Source of the DNA: Caballeronia megalochromosomata
GTDB taxonomy: Bacteria; Pseudomonadota; Gammaproteobacteria; Burkholderiales; Burkholderiaceae
Assembly (NCBI GenBank): GCA_001580565.1
Contig: LRBF01000262.1
Span: 1-64,000, forward strand
Length of the DNA stretch: 64,000 bases
Reading direction: 5' to 3'
Position 1 is the stretch's first letter. Each line of letters starts with the position of its first letter. Below, one piece after another: positions 34,015-43,449 of this stretch. The position numbers and the translations under genes are program-made. The notes beneath the pieces were generated by a model. The model did not search any database. It saw nothing but the letters and a program-made list of their open reading frames with translations, and was not told where the DNA came from.

Positions 34015-36618
34015 ATGCCGCTCGAAAGCCCGGATCTCGACGATCGCAGCTTCGACGATCTCGTCGACGAAGCAACCCGGCGCGTGCGCCTTGCGTGTCC
34101 CGCATGGACCGACCTGGGCGCGAGCGATCCGGGCATCGTGCTGCTGGAGGCGTTCGCCTTCCTGACACACGGCATGATGCGCAGCTTCAATCGCATGCCC
34201 GCGCGCGCGTACGTCGAATTCCTGCGGCTCATCGACGTGCATCGCATGCCGCCGCGCGCGGCGCGCGTCAAGCTGCGCTTCTCGATCCAGCAGCCCGCCG
34301 CCGGGCCGGTCGCCATTCCAATGCATACGCGCGTAACGGTGGGACGCGGGGGCGCGGACCAGCCCGCGCCCGTGTTCATGACCGTCGAAGCGGCGCAGAT
34401 CGCGGCGGGCGCGACGAGCGTCGACGTGATGGCGCTTCAGGCCGAGTGGATCGCGGCCGAGCCGGCCGGCACCGGTTCGGGGGAACCGCGACAGACCGTG
34501 CGGTTGCACAGTCCTCCGGTAATCGCGCCGGTTGCGGGCTTCGACGCGCTGATCGTCGGCATCGCCGAGCCGTCGCTTGCGCCCTCGGAGCGCGCCGGGT
34601 ATCGCAGTCATGGCAACCGGATGTATCGGCTGTGCCGCGAAGTGGCGCGCTTCATGGACGACGATACGGCCGGCGGCTGCGCATTCAAGATCGATCGCGT
34701 GAGCGGCCTCATCACGTTCGCGCCGTCGCTGGGCGCGCGGCGCGCGGACGCAGGCACGCCGCCCCGCGTGGAGCATGTCGCGGAGGTGCCCGCCGCGGGC
34801 ATGGACATCCTCGTGTGGTACGCGCGCGGCGGCGGCCCCGAGGGCAACGTCGCGGCGGGTTCGCTCACGGTCCTGAAGGACGTGATTCCCGGCGTGAGCG
34901 TGACCAATCCCGAGCGCGCGACGGGCGGCGTAGCGGCGGAAACCGTCGAAAACGCGCTATTGCGCGGACCGCAGTCACTGCATTCGCTGGAACGCGCGGT
35001 GACGGCGCGCGACTTCGAGATGCTGGCGGAGCGCCATGCGGGCGCTTCGCGCGCGAAGGCGTTCACGCAGGCGGACATGTGGGAACACGCGGTGCCGGGC
35101 ACGGTGAAGATCCTGCTGGTGCCGGCGTGGCCGGAATCGCTGTCGCGCTCGGATGCGAGCGTGAGCGCGAAGCGCCTCGAAGAGCAGGAAAGCGCCGCAT
35201 CGCTCGCGGAGATCGATGCGTCCTTCAACGATCTGAAGCCGCTCGGCACGCGCTGCGAGGCCGGCTGGGTGCGCTACAAGACGGTCAGCGTCCAGGCGGA
35301 CGTGCGTGTCTATCGCGGCGAGGATCCGGAGGCCGTGAAGGCGCGCGTCCTGAAGAATCTCCATGAGGCGATCAACCCGCTGCCCGTTTCGCGCAAGCGG
35401 CGCGGCTGGCCGTTCGGCGAGCCGTTACGCGTGTCGCACGTGTACGACCTGATCCTGTCGGAGAAGTCGGTGAGCTACGTCGAGAAGGTGCGGCTCGTCG
35501 TCGACGATGTGCCCGATCGCAACGTGCTCGCGATCGCGGCGGATCTGCACCAGCCACAGACGTGGTACGCCGGCGCGAACGACACGCTGTTTCGCTCGAT
35601 GAACGACGGCAACAGCTGGGAGCGCGTGGCCTCGCTCGACGCGAGCGCCACGCTCGTCGCGCCGCATCCCGGATGCAAGGGATGGCTCGCGGTCGTGTCG
35701 CGCGCGGACAAGACGTCGAAGGTTCACTTTTCGCGCGACTGCGGCGAAACCTGGCAACCGGCGACGGCGTCCTTCGGGCTCGCGATCGAGGACATCGCGT
35801 GGCTCACACGGTCCGACGGCGAAGTGCTGCTGATCGCGACGACGCAGGGCCTGTATGAGCTCTCGCTCACCGCACCGGCGCCCACGCCGGTGCAGATCGT
35901 CGTCGATCCGGCGATCGAGGCGCTCGGCATCAACGCGATCACCGTGTTCACCGATGTGCGCGGCGCGGTCAACGTCGCGGTGAGCGCGCAGCGCAATCGC
36001 GGCGTGTTCCTTTCGACCGATGCGGGCAAGCCCGGCAGTTTCGTCCCGATCGGCCTCAACGAAGAAAACGTGCGCACGCTCGCCGTTCAAAAAATCGGTC
36101 CTCGCTCGTTTATCTGGGCAGGGTCGGCGATTCCGGGCAACGAGGCGGGCAAGGGTCTGCATCGCTGGGAGGCAACCGGCTCGACTCAGTCGTCCGACGG
36201 CTGGCGGCAATACGGCAAGGACTGGTCGGGCGGCAGTTGCAATTCGATCGCATTTGATGGAGGCATCGTGTACGCGGCAACGCATCACTCAGGCGTGGTG
36301 AAGCTCGACAGCGAGGCGCAGGACCCCGGCTGGACCACGCGCAGCTTGCGCAGCAGGCTGCCCGCGCGTGATCAGGCGGGTGGCGAGGACAAGCGCATCT
36401 TTCTGCCGGTGAGCGCTGTCGCGACGATGCCGACTGCCGCGTTCGTGCTCGCGGGCGGCGAGGAAGGCGTGTATCGCACCGATGACGGCGGGGCCACATA
36501 CGAGAACGTGTCGCTGCACGCGATCGGCGACCGCATCACGTTGCCGCGCACCTGGCTGCTTTGCTCGGGCGCGCACGACATCAAGGTGCAAATGGAAGAT
36601 GAAAGCGGCAAGGATTGA
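34015..36618 (+). CDS. baseplate J-like wedge protein fused to a C-terminal beta-propeller
   Basis: 867 aa. Residues about 1-495 are a baseplate-J/gp6-like wedge subunit (Pvc11 type): LACPAWTDLGASDPGIVLLEAFAFLTHGM, ERAVTARDFEMLAERHAGASRAKAF and RVSHVYDLILSEKSVSYVEKVRLVVDD. Residues about 503-855 are a beta-propeller of BNR/photosystem-II-assembly type, with repeating blades (TWYAGANDTLFRSMNDGNSWERV, KVHFSRDCGETWQPA, GVFLSTDAGKPGSF, GVYRTDDGGATYENV). The fusion puts a binding-type domain on the baseplate, where separate tail fibres would normally sit. No tail-fibre gene is visible in the cluster, so the propeller may serve as anchor or receptor-binding part. Confidence 0.85.
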   Translation: MPLESPDLDDRSFDDLVDEATRRVRLACPAWTDLGASDPGIVLLEAFAFLTHGMMRSFNRMPARAYVEFLRLIDVHRMPPRAARVKLRFSIQQPAAGPVAIPMHTRVTVGRGGADQPAPVFMTVEAAQIAAGATSVDVMALQAEWIAAEPAGTGSGEPRQTVRLHSPPVIAPVAGFDALIVGIAEPSLAPSERAGYRSHGNRMYRLCREVARFMDDDTAGGCAFKIDRVSGLITFAPSLGARRADAGTPPRVEHVAEVPAAGMDILVWYARGGGPEGNVAAGSLTVLKDVIPGVSVTNPERATGGVAAETVENALLRGPQSLHSLERAVTARDFEMLAERHAGASRAKAFTQADMWEHAVPGTVKILLVPAWPESLSRSDASVSAKRLEEQESAASLAEIDASFNDLKPLGTRCEAGWVRYKTVSVQADVRVYRGEDPEAVKARVLKNLHEAINPLPVSRKRRGWPFGEPLRVSHVYDLILSEKSVSYVEKVRLVVDDVPDRNVLAIAADLHQPQTWYAGANDTLFRSMNDGNSWERVASLDASATLVAPHPGCKGWLAVVSRADKTSKVHFSRDCGETWQPATASFGLAIEDIAWLTRSDGEVLLIATTQGLYELSLTAPAPTPVQIVVDPAIEALGINAITVFTDVRGAVNVAVSAQRNRGVFLSTDAGKPGSFVPIGLNEENVRTLAVQKIGPRSFIWAGSAIPGNEAGKGLHRWEATGSTQSSDGWRQYGKDWSGGSCNSIAFDGGIVYAATHHSGVVKLDSEAQDPGWTTRSLRSRLPARDQAGGEDKRIFLPVSAVATMPTAAFVLAGGEEGVYRTDDGGATYENVSLHAIGDRITLPRTWLLCSGAHDIKVQMEDESGKD

Positions 36619-37165
36619 GACGCTGCTGCCGTTTCTGTTCCGGCAGGCATGGCAGAACGGCAACCCGGTCGTCGTTGCGTTGCTCTACGTGATGGAAGAC
36701 CTGCACGCGCGGCCCGAAGAGATCCTCGCCAATCTCGATGCGTGGTTCGATCCGCTGCGCGCCCCCGATTCCTTCGTGCCGTGGCTCGCGCGCTGGGTCG
36801 ATCTCGACCGCTTCTTCACGCAGTCCTCGCGGGACAGCGGGGTCGAGTGCACCGGGCATTCGCCGTTGTCGGTCGGGCTCGCGCGTCTACGGGAGCTGAT
36901 CCGCGAGGCGAGCTATCTGTCGAAATGGCGCGGCACGCGCAGGGGGTTGACGGCGTTTCTGGAGACGGCCATCGGCGTGTCGGGATTCGAGGTCGACGAA
37001 GAAGTGCCGGGGACGGACGGCGCGGTGAAATCCTTTCACATCCGCGTGCGAGTCCCCGAGGCGGCGCAAGCGCATCTGGTGCTGATCGAACAGATCGTCC
37101 AGTCAGAGAAGCCGGCGCATGTCACCTATGAAGTGCAAGTCGCGACCAGCGCACAAGGAGATTGA
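36599..37165 (+). CDS. phage tail protein, TIGR02242-like (Pvc12-type)
   Basis: 188 aa from ATG 36599, overlapping the previous gene by 20 bp. DAWFDPLRAPDSFVPWLARWVDLDRFF and LIREASYLSKWRGTRRGLTAFLETAIG are the typical blocks of the TIGR02242/P2-gpI-like tail proteins that close the baseplate wedge next to baseplate J. Last recognisable structural CIS gene; membrane and enzymatic genes follow on the same strand. Confidence 0.8.
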   Translation: MKAARIETLLPFLFRQAWQNGNPVVVALLYVMEDLHARPEEILANLDAWFDPLRAPDSFVPWLARWVDLDRFFTQSSRDSGVECTGHSPLSVGLARLRELIREASYLSKWRGTRRGLTAFLETAIGVSGFEVDEEVPGTDGAVKSFHIRVRVPEAAQAHLVLIEQIVQSEKPAHVTYEVQVATSAQGD

Positions 37166-37167
37166 CC

Positions 37168-38184
37168 ATGGCTCAGAGCTTTTCGATCACGGCAGGCAAC
37201 CCGACCTGCAAGTTGAACCCCGACCGGCAGGCGGAATCGACGTTCACCCTTACCAACTCGAACGGCGCGGACAAGTTGCTCGGGCAGATCAAGGTGCGCC
37301 CGCTCGGCGAGGCGCAGAGTTCATGGTTCACCATCGGCGACCAGCCGGAGCGCACCACGCAGATCGAGCAGGAGTTCAAGCAGGGCACGCATCAGGTGCG
37401 GGTGAAGATCAACGTGCCGCCGAAAGTCGCGCCGGGCAAGTACAGCTTCAGGATCGACGCGATTTCCTCCGATCATCCGGACGATGACTACACGGAAGGC
37501 CAGACCGTGACGATCGAAGTGCCCGAGGCGGCGACTGTCTCGCCGCCGCCGTCCCGCTGGCCGTGGATCGCGCTCGCGGCGGCCGTCGTCGTGGCGGTGG
37601 CGGGCGTCGGTGCCTTCATCGCGCTGAAGCCCAAGCCGACGGTTCCGGCCGGGCTCGCCGGCGTTTCATACGAACAGGCGGCTTCGGCCGTGACGGCGGC
37701 GGGTCTCGTCCCGGCGCGCAAGGACCAGCCCACGAACTCGCAGCCGGCGAACAGCGTCATCGCGGTGACGCCGAATTCCGGCGAGCACGTCGATAAAGGC
37801 GCCACCGTCACGCTCACGGTCGCGACGTCGCAGGCGCCGCCGCCGCCGCAGCCGCCGGTGATCGTCGAGATTTCCAACCCCATGGTCGAAGTCACGACCC
37901 CGCAGAACAAGAAGGAAATGGTTGCGCTCGACTATTGCCTGAACTGGGCCGCCAACTGCGGCAAGCCGGCCGCCGATGCCTACTGCAAGAGCCACAACTA
38001 TGCGGCCTCGCAGTCACTCGACAAAAAGGATAACGATCCAACGACGGCGGTGATCAGCACCGGTCAGATGTGCACGGCGCCCAACTGCACCCGCATCGTC
38101 GCCGTGCGGTGCGTGAAGCGCCCGGTGCTGATGTTCAACCCCAACCTGATCCTTTCGCCACAAGCACGGCAGCTCGCGCATTGA
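37168..38184 (+). CDS. Ig-like / single-TM / PASTA / Cys-rich membrane protein
   Basis: 338 aa, ATG 37168 with AAGGAG 7 nt upstream. Domains: N-terminal Ig-like beta-sandwich (about 1-118; ESTFTLTNSNGADKLLGQIKV, KVAPGKYSFRIDAIS), one TM helix (about 132-153), a PASTA-like domain (about 158-219; GVSYEQAASAVTAAGLVP, NSVIAVTPNSGEHVDKGATVTLTV), a Pro-rich linker, and a C-terminal part with six Cys (C257, C264, C273, C302, C307, C315). No signal peptide, so the Ig domain should be cytoplasmic and the PASTA and Cys-rich parts periplasmic. It directly follows the baseplate genes and is the best candidate to tie the CIS to the inner membrane. Confidence 0.75.
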   Translation: MAQSFSITAGNPTCKLNPDRQAESTFTLTNSNGADKLLGQIKVRPLGEAQSSWFTIGDQPERTTQIEQEFKQGTHQVRVKINVPPKVAPGKYSFRIDAISSDHPDDDYTEGQTVTIEVPEAATVSPPPSRWPWIALAAAVVVAVAGVGAFIALKPKPTVPAGLAGVSYEQAASAVTAAGLVPARKDQPTNSQPANSVIAVTPNSGEHVDKGATVTLTVATSQAPPPPQPPVIVEISNPMVEVTTPQNKKEMVALDYCLNWAANCGKPAADAYCKSHNYAASQSLDKKDNDPTTAVISTGQMCTAPNCTRIVAVRCVKRPVLMFNPNLILSPQARQLAH

Positions 38185-38270
38185 CGGGATCGGAGCGCAG
38201 ATCACCTGCGGTCCGTCGTGCGGCGGTCCGCGCGTGAAGTCGTGATGTTCATTTTTCAATGGAGAAAACC

Positions 38271-38483
38271 ATGAAGCTCGGAATGACGATTGTCGGTTTG
38301 CTGTTCGGTATCTGGGTGCTGCTCGATGCGATTTTTGGCTGGGGCGGCGTGCGCCAGGTCTGGATCAACTTTGTCGAGGGCAATCCGCCCGCGGGCACGG
38401 CCGAGCGGATCGGTCAGGGGGCGGTCGGCGGGATTTTCGTCGTGCTCGCGGTCCTGCTCTTCGCTGGCGTGCCGATGCCGTGA
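38271..38483 (+). CDS. small two-TM membrane protein
   Basis: 70 aa, ATG 38271 with GGAG 6 nt upstream (the in-frame ATG at 38259 overlaps that site and is less likely). TM helices at about 4-25 and 48-67 with a short loop containing WINFVEGNPPAGTAERIG. The stop overlaps the next start (TGATG). No family recognised; it sits in the membrane-protein block of the CIS operon. Confidence 0.65.
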   Translation: MKLGMTIVGLLFGIWVLLDAIFGWGGVRQVWINFVEGNPPAGTAERIGQGAVGGIFVVLAVLLFAGVPMP

Positions 38484-38971
38484 TGAACCCCGCACAGCGC
38501 AAGTTCATGGTCTTTCTGGCGCTCTTCGGCGTGCTCGGCGCGCTCGTCGCCCTGTGGGGGTTCGGCCGGCGCGCCGACCCCTCCGGCGCCGGGACGAACC
38601 GGGAGCGGGCGGAGCAGTTCACGCCTGCGCCGCCGCTGCGCATGATGAGCACGCCGCTCATCGCCCTGCGGCCGAAGCTGAAGCTGGATCAGCGCGAGTT
38701 CGTAGTCGGCGCGGCGGCGCGCCCCGTCACGATACCGGTGCCGGCGCAGCCCGAGAGCAAGCAGCGTTTCGGCCGGTTCACGCTGAGCAGGGGACTTAAC
38801 GGGCAGATCGACTATCACGACGACGCGACGGACACCACGACGGATTTGAAGGATCAGCAGGTCCTGCTGCCGGCGCAGGCGAACCGCGACAACATCATCG
38901 CGATGCATGCGGGCGGGCGCCTCACGCTCATCTGCAGGATCGGCCCGACGTGTGTCTTCGAATTGAACTAG
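38483..38971 (+). CDS. membrane-anchored protein of the CIS operon
   Basis: 162 aa. N-terminal TM anchor (about 8-27), then a Pro/Arg-rich linker and a small beta-rich domain (FGRFTLSRGLNGQIDYHDD, NRDNIIAMHAGGRLTLICRIGPTCVFELN) that would be periplasmic. Two Cys near the end could form a disulfide. Start overlaps the preceding stop. No family recognised. Confidence 0.6.
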   Translation: MNPAQRKFMVFLALFGVLGALVALWGFGRRADPSGAGTNRERAEQFTPAPPLRMMSTPLIALRPKLKLDQREFVVGAAARPVTIPVPAQPESKQRFGRFTLSRGLNGQIDYHDDATDTTTDLKDQQVLLPAQANRDNIIAMHAGGRLTLICRIGPTCVFELN

Positions 38972-38985
38972 GCGACGAGGCAATC

Positions 38986-39666
38986 ATGAATTCGACGGAA
39001 CTGCGCAGGCCGCTGCTGTTCGCCGCGCTCGGCATCGCCGTGCTAATCGCGCTCATCGAGCTCGGACTTGGCTGGCGCAGCGAACTGCTGGGCGGGACGT
39101 CGCCGGCCCGGCCGGGGCATGGCATTGCCTACCTGATCTGCATCGACGCGCTGCTGCTGTATTCGCTCAGTCTGATGACAGTGTCGATCTTCCTGCCGCG
39201 CGAATTCACCGGAAGGCTGCAAGGCGTGATCGGCATCGTCGCATCGCTGCTCGGGCTGTTGCTCTTCGTACTGATGTTCATGTTCGCGCTGCAGTTGCTG
39301 ATTCTGATGGTCTCGCTGCTGCTCGCGCCGCTGTTCGGCACCATCGCGTACTTTGCGCTGTTCGCCGAGTTCAACCGCAGCGGCGCGGCCGCGACCCTGG
39401 GTCTGCTGCTCCTGCTCAAGCTCGGGGCCGCGGGCGCGCTGGTGCTGGCGCATCCGCGCTTCATCGAGAACAAGAGTCTCGTCGTGCTGCTCGCGCTGTC
39501 GCTCGGCTGTACTTTTCTCGTGGGCGTGCTGCTGGCGTTTCCACCGGGGTTTCTCGTCAGCATCACGGACATGATAGGTGCCGTGATAGCCGCGGGGATC
39601 GGCATCATCATGGGCGGGGTGCTGCTGGTCGGATCGTGCGTGGCGGCCGTGAAGGCGGTCGTCTGA
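38986..39666 (+). CDS. polytopic inner-membrane protein of the CIS operon
   Basis: 226 aa, start ATG 38986, with about six hydrophobic segments (around 8-28, 48-68, 80-130 as two or three helices, 140-156, 165-183 and 190-222). Leu- and Ala-rich, few charged residues. No transporter signature recognised. It lies between the anchored protein and the TPR-CHAT gene, with gaps of 14 and 9 bp, so it is part of the same transcript. Could be a membrane platform or, less likely, a holin-like factor. Confidence 0.6.
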   Translation: MNSTELRRPLLFAALGIAVLIALIELGLGWRSELLGGTSPARPGHGIAYLICIDALLLYSLSLMTVSIFLPREFTGRLQGVIGIVASLLGLLLFVLMFMFALQLLILMVSLLLAPLFGTIAYFALFAEFNRSGAAATLGLLLLLKLGAAGALVLAHPRFIENKSLVVLLALSLGCTFLVGVLLAFPPGFLVSITDMIGAVIAAGIGIIMGGVLLVGSCVAAVKAVV

Positions 39667-39675
39667 GGCCGGATC

Positions 39676-42615
39676 ATGACGACGCGACCTCTTGCACCCA
39701 CGCTCGCATCCGCCTTCGCGCGATGCGGCCGCGCCGCCCGCGGCTGGACCGCCGTGCTCGTCTGCATGATGGCAGTCTGCGCCTGCCAGTCGACGCTCAC
39801 GCAAGCGCCGCCGCAGGAAGATGAAAGCGTGCTGGCCGGGCGCGGCGCGCGCGCCTTGCGCGAGCAGGACTATGCGACCGCGCGGCGCGACCTGACGCGC
39901 GCGGTGGAGCGTGCGCGGGAGCAGCGGCGAGATGCCGACGCGGCGCCGCTGCTCGTGCAGCTCGCCGCCGCCGACGAAGGTCTCGGCGACTACGCCAGCG
40001 AGCTCGCGCATGCGAGAGAAGCGCAGTCGATCGCCGCGCGCTTAGGCGACCGCGCGACCGACGCCGCCGCGAGCAATCGCGTCAGCTTCTGTCTGCGCCA
40101 GCGCGGCGAAATCGATGCCGCGCTCGACGAGGCACGGCGCGCACTCGCGATCGCGCCCGAACAGGACGCCGACACTCGCGCCGACAGCCTGCGCAACATC
40201 AGCGCAGCCTGGGTCGACAAGGGCGGCTATGACGCCGCCACGCCGTATCTCGAACAGGCGCTCGCGACGGCCCGCGCGCGCGGCTCGGACAGCGCACAGG
40301 CGCGGGCGCTGGGCGAGATGGGCTTGCTGTATGAGAAGCGCGGCGACTACGTGAATGCCTTGACGGCATACCGGCAATCGCTCGCGCTGCGCGACAAGAC
40401 CGGAGACCGCACCGGGGCGGGCCGGATGCTGGGCGATATCTGCATCGTACAGATGCTTGTCGGCGATGCTGAAGGCGCACAGGCAAGCTGCACACAGTCT
40501 CTCGAGATCGCGCGGCTCATCGGCGACCGCGCTCTCGAGGCGGGCGATCTGAACAACCTCGGGGACACGGCCCTGCGGCAAGCGCGCTATGCCAGTGCGC
40601 TGAACTACTACGCGCAGTCCATTGCGATCAAGCGCGCGCTCGGCGACAGGCCGGGCGAGGCGCGGGCGCTCGGCAATGTCGGCGTCGCGAATTTGCGCCT
40701 CGAACGTTACGACGCCGCCGCCGACGCATTGCGAAGCGCGCTGTCAATCAGGGAAGCGCTCGCGGATGTGCCGGGCCAGAGCAACACGCACCTGAACCTC
40801 GGCTATCTGTACCTAGCGCAGCATCGGTCCGCCGATGCGCTCGTCGAATTTCAGATGGTGCTCGGACTGGAGGGCGAGCGCGGCCGGCCCGAAGTCGAAT
40901 GGCGCGCCTTCGACGGCCTGAGCCAGCTGTACGCGACCGGCGACTTCGCCAGCAGGCCGATGGCCATCGTATTCGGAAAGGCGGCTGTCAACACCATCCA
41001 GACGATGCGAGCCAAGGCCAGCACGCTCGATCAGCAACTCCAGGCCGCTTTTTTGACCGACAAACTTTTCGTATATCGACGGCTCGCGGACCTGCTGGTG
41101 AGCGAAGGGCGGTTCGGCGAAGCGATGACTGTGCTCGACATGCTCAAGCAGCAGGAGCTTTTCGATTACGTGCGCGGCGCGGCCCCGGCCGATCCACGCA
41201 CCGCGCGTGCGACGAGCTCGAACAAGGAAACGGACGCTCTCGCGGACTATGCGGGCATCAGCCGCGATCTCGTCGCCAGGAGCCGCGAGAAGGCCCTGCT
41301 CGTGAGCAGGCAGTCAGCAGGCAAGGCGACCGACGCCGACAAGCAGAGGCTCGCGCAAATCGACGGGGAATTCAAGAACGCTCGCGGCAAGTTCAACGCG
41401 TTGCCGCAGCAGGCGTTCGGGTCGAACGAATCCAGCATTCGCCCGGCCGACGTGAAGGATCTCCAGTCGATCGGAGCGCGCCTCGCCGAGTGGAAGCACG
41501 GCTCGGTGATGCTCACGTATTTCTTCGCGTCGGATCAACGGCTGCGCGCGTTTCTGAGCGCCCCGGACGACGGGGCGCAGTCGCCGCCCGTGTTGAAGGA
41601 CATCGACATCGACCGCGCGCAGCTCGCCGCGCTGACGTTCAAGTTTGCGTCGTCGCTCAAGAATGCGTCGGCGCCCAGCCCGGCTCCCGAGGCGAGCAAG
41701 TTGTACGACCTGCTCGTCCGCATCTTCGAACCGGAGTTGAAGGCGCTCGACGCGCACGTGATTCTCGTCTATCAGGACAGCTTTCTGCGCTATATCCCTT
41801 TCGCGGCGCTTTATGACGGTCACGGTTATCTCGTGCAGCGCTTCGCGTTCGTGACCTACCTGGCCGAATCCCGGGACGGGCTGTCCGCGCGGCCGCAGAA
41901 GGCCAAATGGCGCGCGGCCGCGTTTGGCGTCACGCGCCAGTACGGAAATTTTCCCGCGCTCGCGAATGTGCCGGACGAACTCGCGGCCATCGTCGGCAAA
42001 CCAGGAACGAAGGGCGGCGGCGTATTTCCAGGCTCGGGTTACCTCGACGGCCAGTTCACCGAGCAGCGTCTGCAGGAGACGCTCGCGCTGCACGAGCCGT
42101 TTCCGATCGTGCATGTCGCGAGTCATTACATGTTTGATCCCGACAAGTCCGGCGGTTCGTTCCTCCTCCTCGGCGATGGCCGGCATCTGACGCTCGACGA
42201 CATCGTCACCGGTGAGTTCAGCTTCGCGGGTATCGACTTGCTTACGCTGTCGGCCTGCGAAACGGCGCGCCCCTCCGACACCGCGGAGGGCCACGAGGTC
42301 GAAGGGCTCGCGGGATCGGTTCTGGAGAAGGGCGCGAAAGCCGTGCTCGCGACGCTCTGGCCCGTGGCGGACCGCAGCACGGCGCAGTTCATGGCGACGT
42401 TCTACCGCGAGAGCGTCAAGGCGGGGCAGACGAAGGGCGAAGCGCTGCGCGCGGCGCAGCTCGCTCTGCTGACGGGCAAGAGCGGCGGCGCGGGATCTGC
42501 GCGCGCCGCCCTCGACCAGGCGCCGGGCGCGAAGCCACCCCAGCAGCAACCGGCGGCCGGCTTCGCGAATCCGTATTTCTGGGCGCCCTTCGTGTTGATG
42601 GGCAACTGGCTCTAG
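39676..42615 (+). CDS. TPR-CHAT caspase-like protease, probably lipid- or membrane-anchored
   Basis: 979 aa. N-terminal hydrophobic segment ends in ...AVCACQ, a weak lipobox (C37), so export or anchoring is likely. About 55-500 are TPR repeats (for example RQARYASALNYYAQSIAIKRALGD, LNLGYLYLAQHRSADALVEF). About 680-979 form a CHAT domain with catalytic H817 (IVHVASHYMF) and C861 (LLTLSACETA) intact, then the typical LAGSVLEKGAKAVLATLWPVAD. CHAT proteases of this build are activated by partners through the TPR part and cleave specific proteins, as in gasdermin or Craspase systems. Its place behind CIS genes suggests that the CIS or its target triggers it. Confidence 0.88.
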   Translation: MTTRPLAPTLASAFARCGRAARGWTAVLVCMMAVCACQSTLTQAPPQEDESVLAGRGARALREQDYATARRDLTRAVERAREQRRDADAAPLLVQLAAADEGLGDYASELAHAREAQSIAARLGDRATDAAASNRVSFCLRQRGEIDAALDEARRALAIAPEQDADTRADSLRNISAAWVDKGGYDAATPYLEQALATARARGSDSAQARALGEMGLLYEKRGDYVNALTAYRQSLALRDKTGDRTGAGRMLGDICIVQMLVGDAEGAQASCTQSLEIARLIGDRALEAGDLNNLGDTALRQARYASALNYYAQSIAIKRALGDRPGEARALGNVGVANLRLERYDAAADALRSALSIREALADVPGQSNTHLNLGYLYLAQHRSADALVEFQMVLGLEGERGRPEVEWRAFDGLSQLYATGDFASRPMAIVFGKAAVNTIQTMRAKASTLDQQLQAAFLTDKLFVYRRLADLLVSEGRFGEAMTVLDMLKQQELFDYVRGAAPADPRTARATSSNKETDALADYAGISRDLVARSREKALLVSRQSAGKATDADKQRLAQIDGEFKNARGKFNALPQQAFGSNESSIRPADVKDLQSIGARLAEWKHGSVMLTYFFASDQRLRAFLSAPDDGAQSPPVLKDIDIDRAQLAALTFKFASSLKNASAPSPAPEASKLYDLLVRIFEPELKALDAHVILVYQDSFLRYIPFAALYDGHGYLVQRFAFVTYLAESRDGLSARPQKAKWRAAAFGVTRQYGNFPALANVPDELAAIVGKPGTKGGGVFPGSGYLDGQFTEQRLQETLALHEPFPIVHVASHYMFDPDKSGGSFLLLGDGRHLTLDDIVTGEFSFAGIDLLTLSACETARPSDTAEGHEVEGLAGSVLEKGAKAVLATLWPVADRSTAQFMATFYRESVKAGQTKGEALRAAQLALLTGKSGGAGSARAALDQAPGAKPPQQQPAAGFANPYFWAPFVLMGNWL

Positions 42616-42691
42616 CAAGTGCGACGAAACCGGTCGCGGGCGGGCTCGTGCATGGGCCTGCAAACATGTGTGGACGAGGAGGCATCGAGTG

Positions 42692-43423
42692 ATGAGATCG
42701 AGCAGCGTGAAATGCGCCGTGCGGGCAGCGGCATGGGTCATCGCGTGCGCAGCGGCGGGCTGCGGTCACGCGCCGGGCTCGGCGGAGTCGGCGGCATCGG
42801 CGGACATGCGGGACACGGCGGCGAACCACTTGCCGGATGGCGCGTTCCTCGAACCGGAAGACCGGGCGGCGCTGCCGCCGGGCGTTTCGATCCGGCCGGT
42901 TTATGCGAAGGGCATTTCCCTGACCAAGGTCAGCGAAGGCTTCGTGCCGAATCTCTACGAGGACGTCGCGCGCTACTGCACGATCGGCTACGGGCACCTC
43001 GTCAAGCGTGCGCCGTGCAACGGCACCGAGCCCGCCGAATTTCTCGGCGGCCTGTCCGAGCCGCGCGGCGGCGAGTTGCTGGTCGCCGACATGCTCACGA
43101 CGCAGCGTGCGGTGATGACCCTGCTTCAGATCGACGTCACCGACGGTCAGTACGCGGCGCTGTGCGACTTCACCTTCAACGTCGGGCCGTCGAATCTCAG
43201 GAAGTCGAAGCTGCTGCGTCTCGTCAATGCGCGCCAGTTCGATCAGGTGCCGGGCGAGCTGATCCTGTGGACCAAGGCAGGCGGCAAGGAGAACGACGGA
43301 TTGAAGCGGCGGCGCGAGCGGGAAATCGCGTTGTTTTTCGACGGCCGGCCGGTGCCTAAGGCCGCCGCGCCCGAAGGGCTGAACCGTCCGCTCATCGACA
43401 TCCGCACGGGCGAGCCCGGCTGA
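42692..43423 (+). CDS. exported GH24 (T4-type) lysozyme
   Basis: 243 aa from ATG 42692, with GAGGAGG upstream. Lipoprotein-like leader (AAAGC, C24), then a GH24 domain. Catalytic triad spacing equals T4 lysozyme: E82, D91 and T97 (SEGFVPNLYEDVARYCTIGYGH), 9 and 6 residues apart. LCDFTFNVGPSNLRKSKLLR is also typical. It should cut peptidoglycan from the periplasmic side, for passage of the CIS or for lysis. Between the CHAT and caspase genes on the same strand. Confidence 0.9.
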   Translation: MRSSSVKCAVRAAAWVIACAAAGCGHAPGSAESAASADMRDTAANHLPDGAFLEPEDRAALPPGVSIRPVYAKGISLTKVSEGFVPNLYEDVARYCTIGYGHLVKRAPCNGTEPAEFLGGLSEPRGGELLVADMLTTQRAVMTLLQIDVTDGQYAALCDFTFNVGPSNLRKSKLLRLVNARQFDQVPGELILWTKAGGKENDGLKRRREREIALFFDGRPVPKAAAPEGLNRPLIDIRTGEPG

Positions 43424-43449
43424 ACGCACTGACTGAATCGGAGGAACGC

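Noticed and set aside
27431-37165. Type VI secretion system
   Set aside because: Single phage-type sheath rather than TssB/TssC, no ClpV, no TssJLM membrane complex and no TssK/F/G; Pvc16-like and CIS_tube proteins favour an eCIS-like system.
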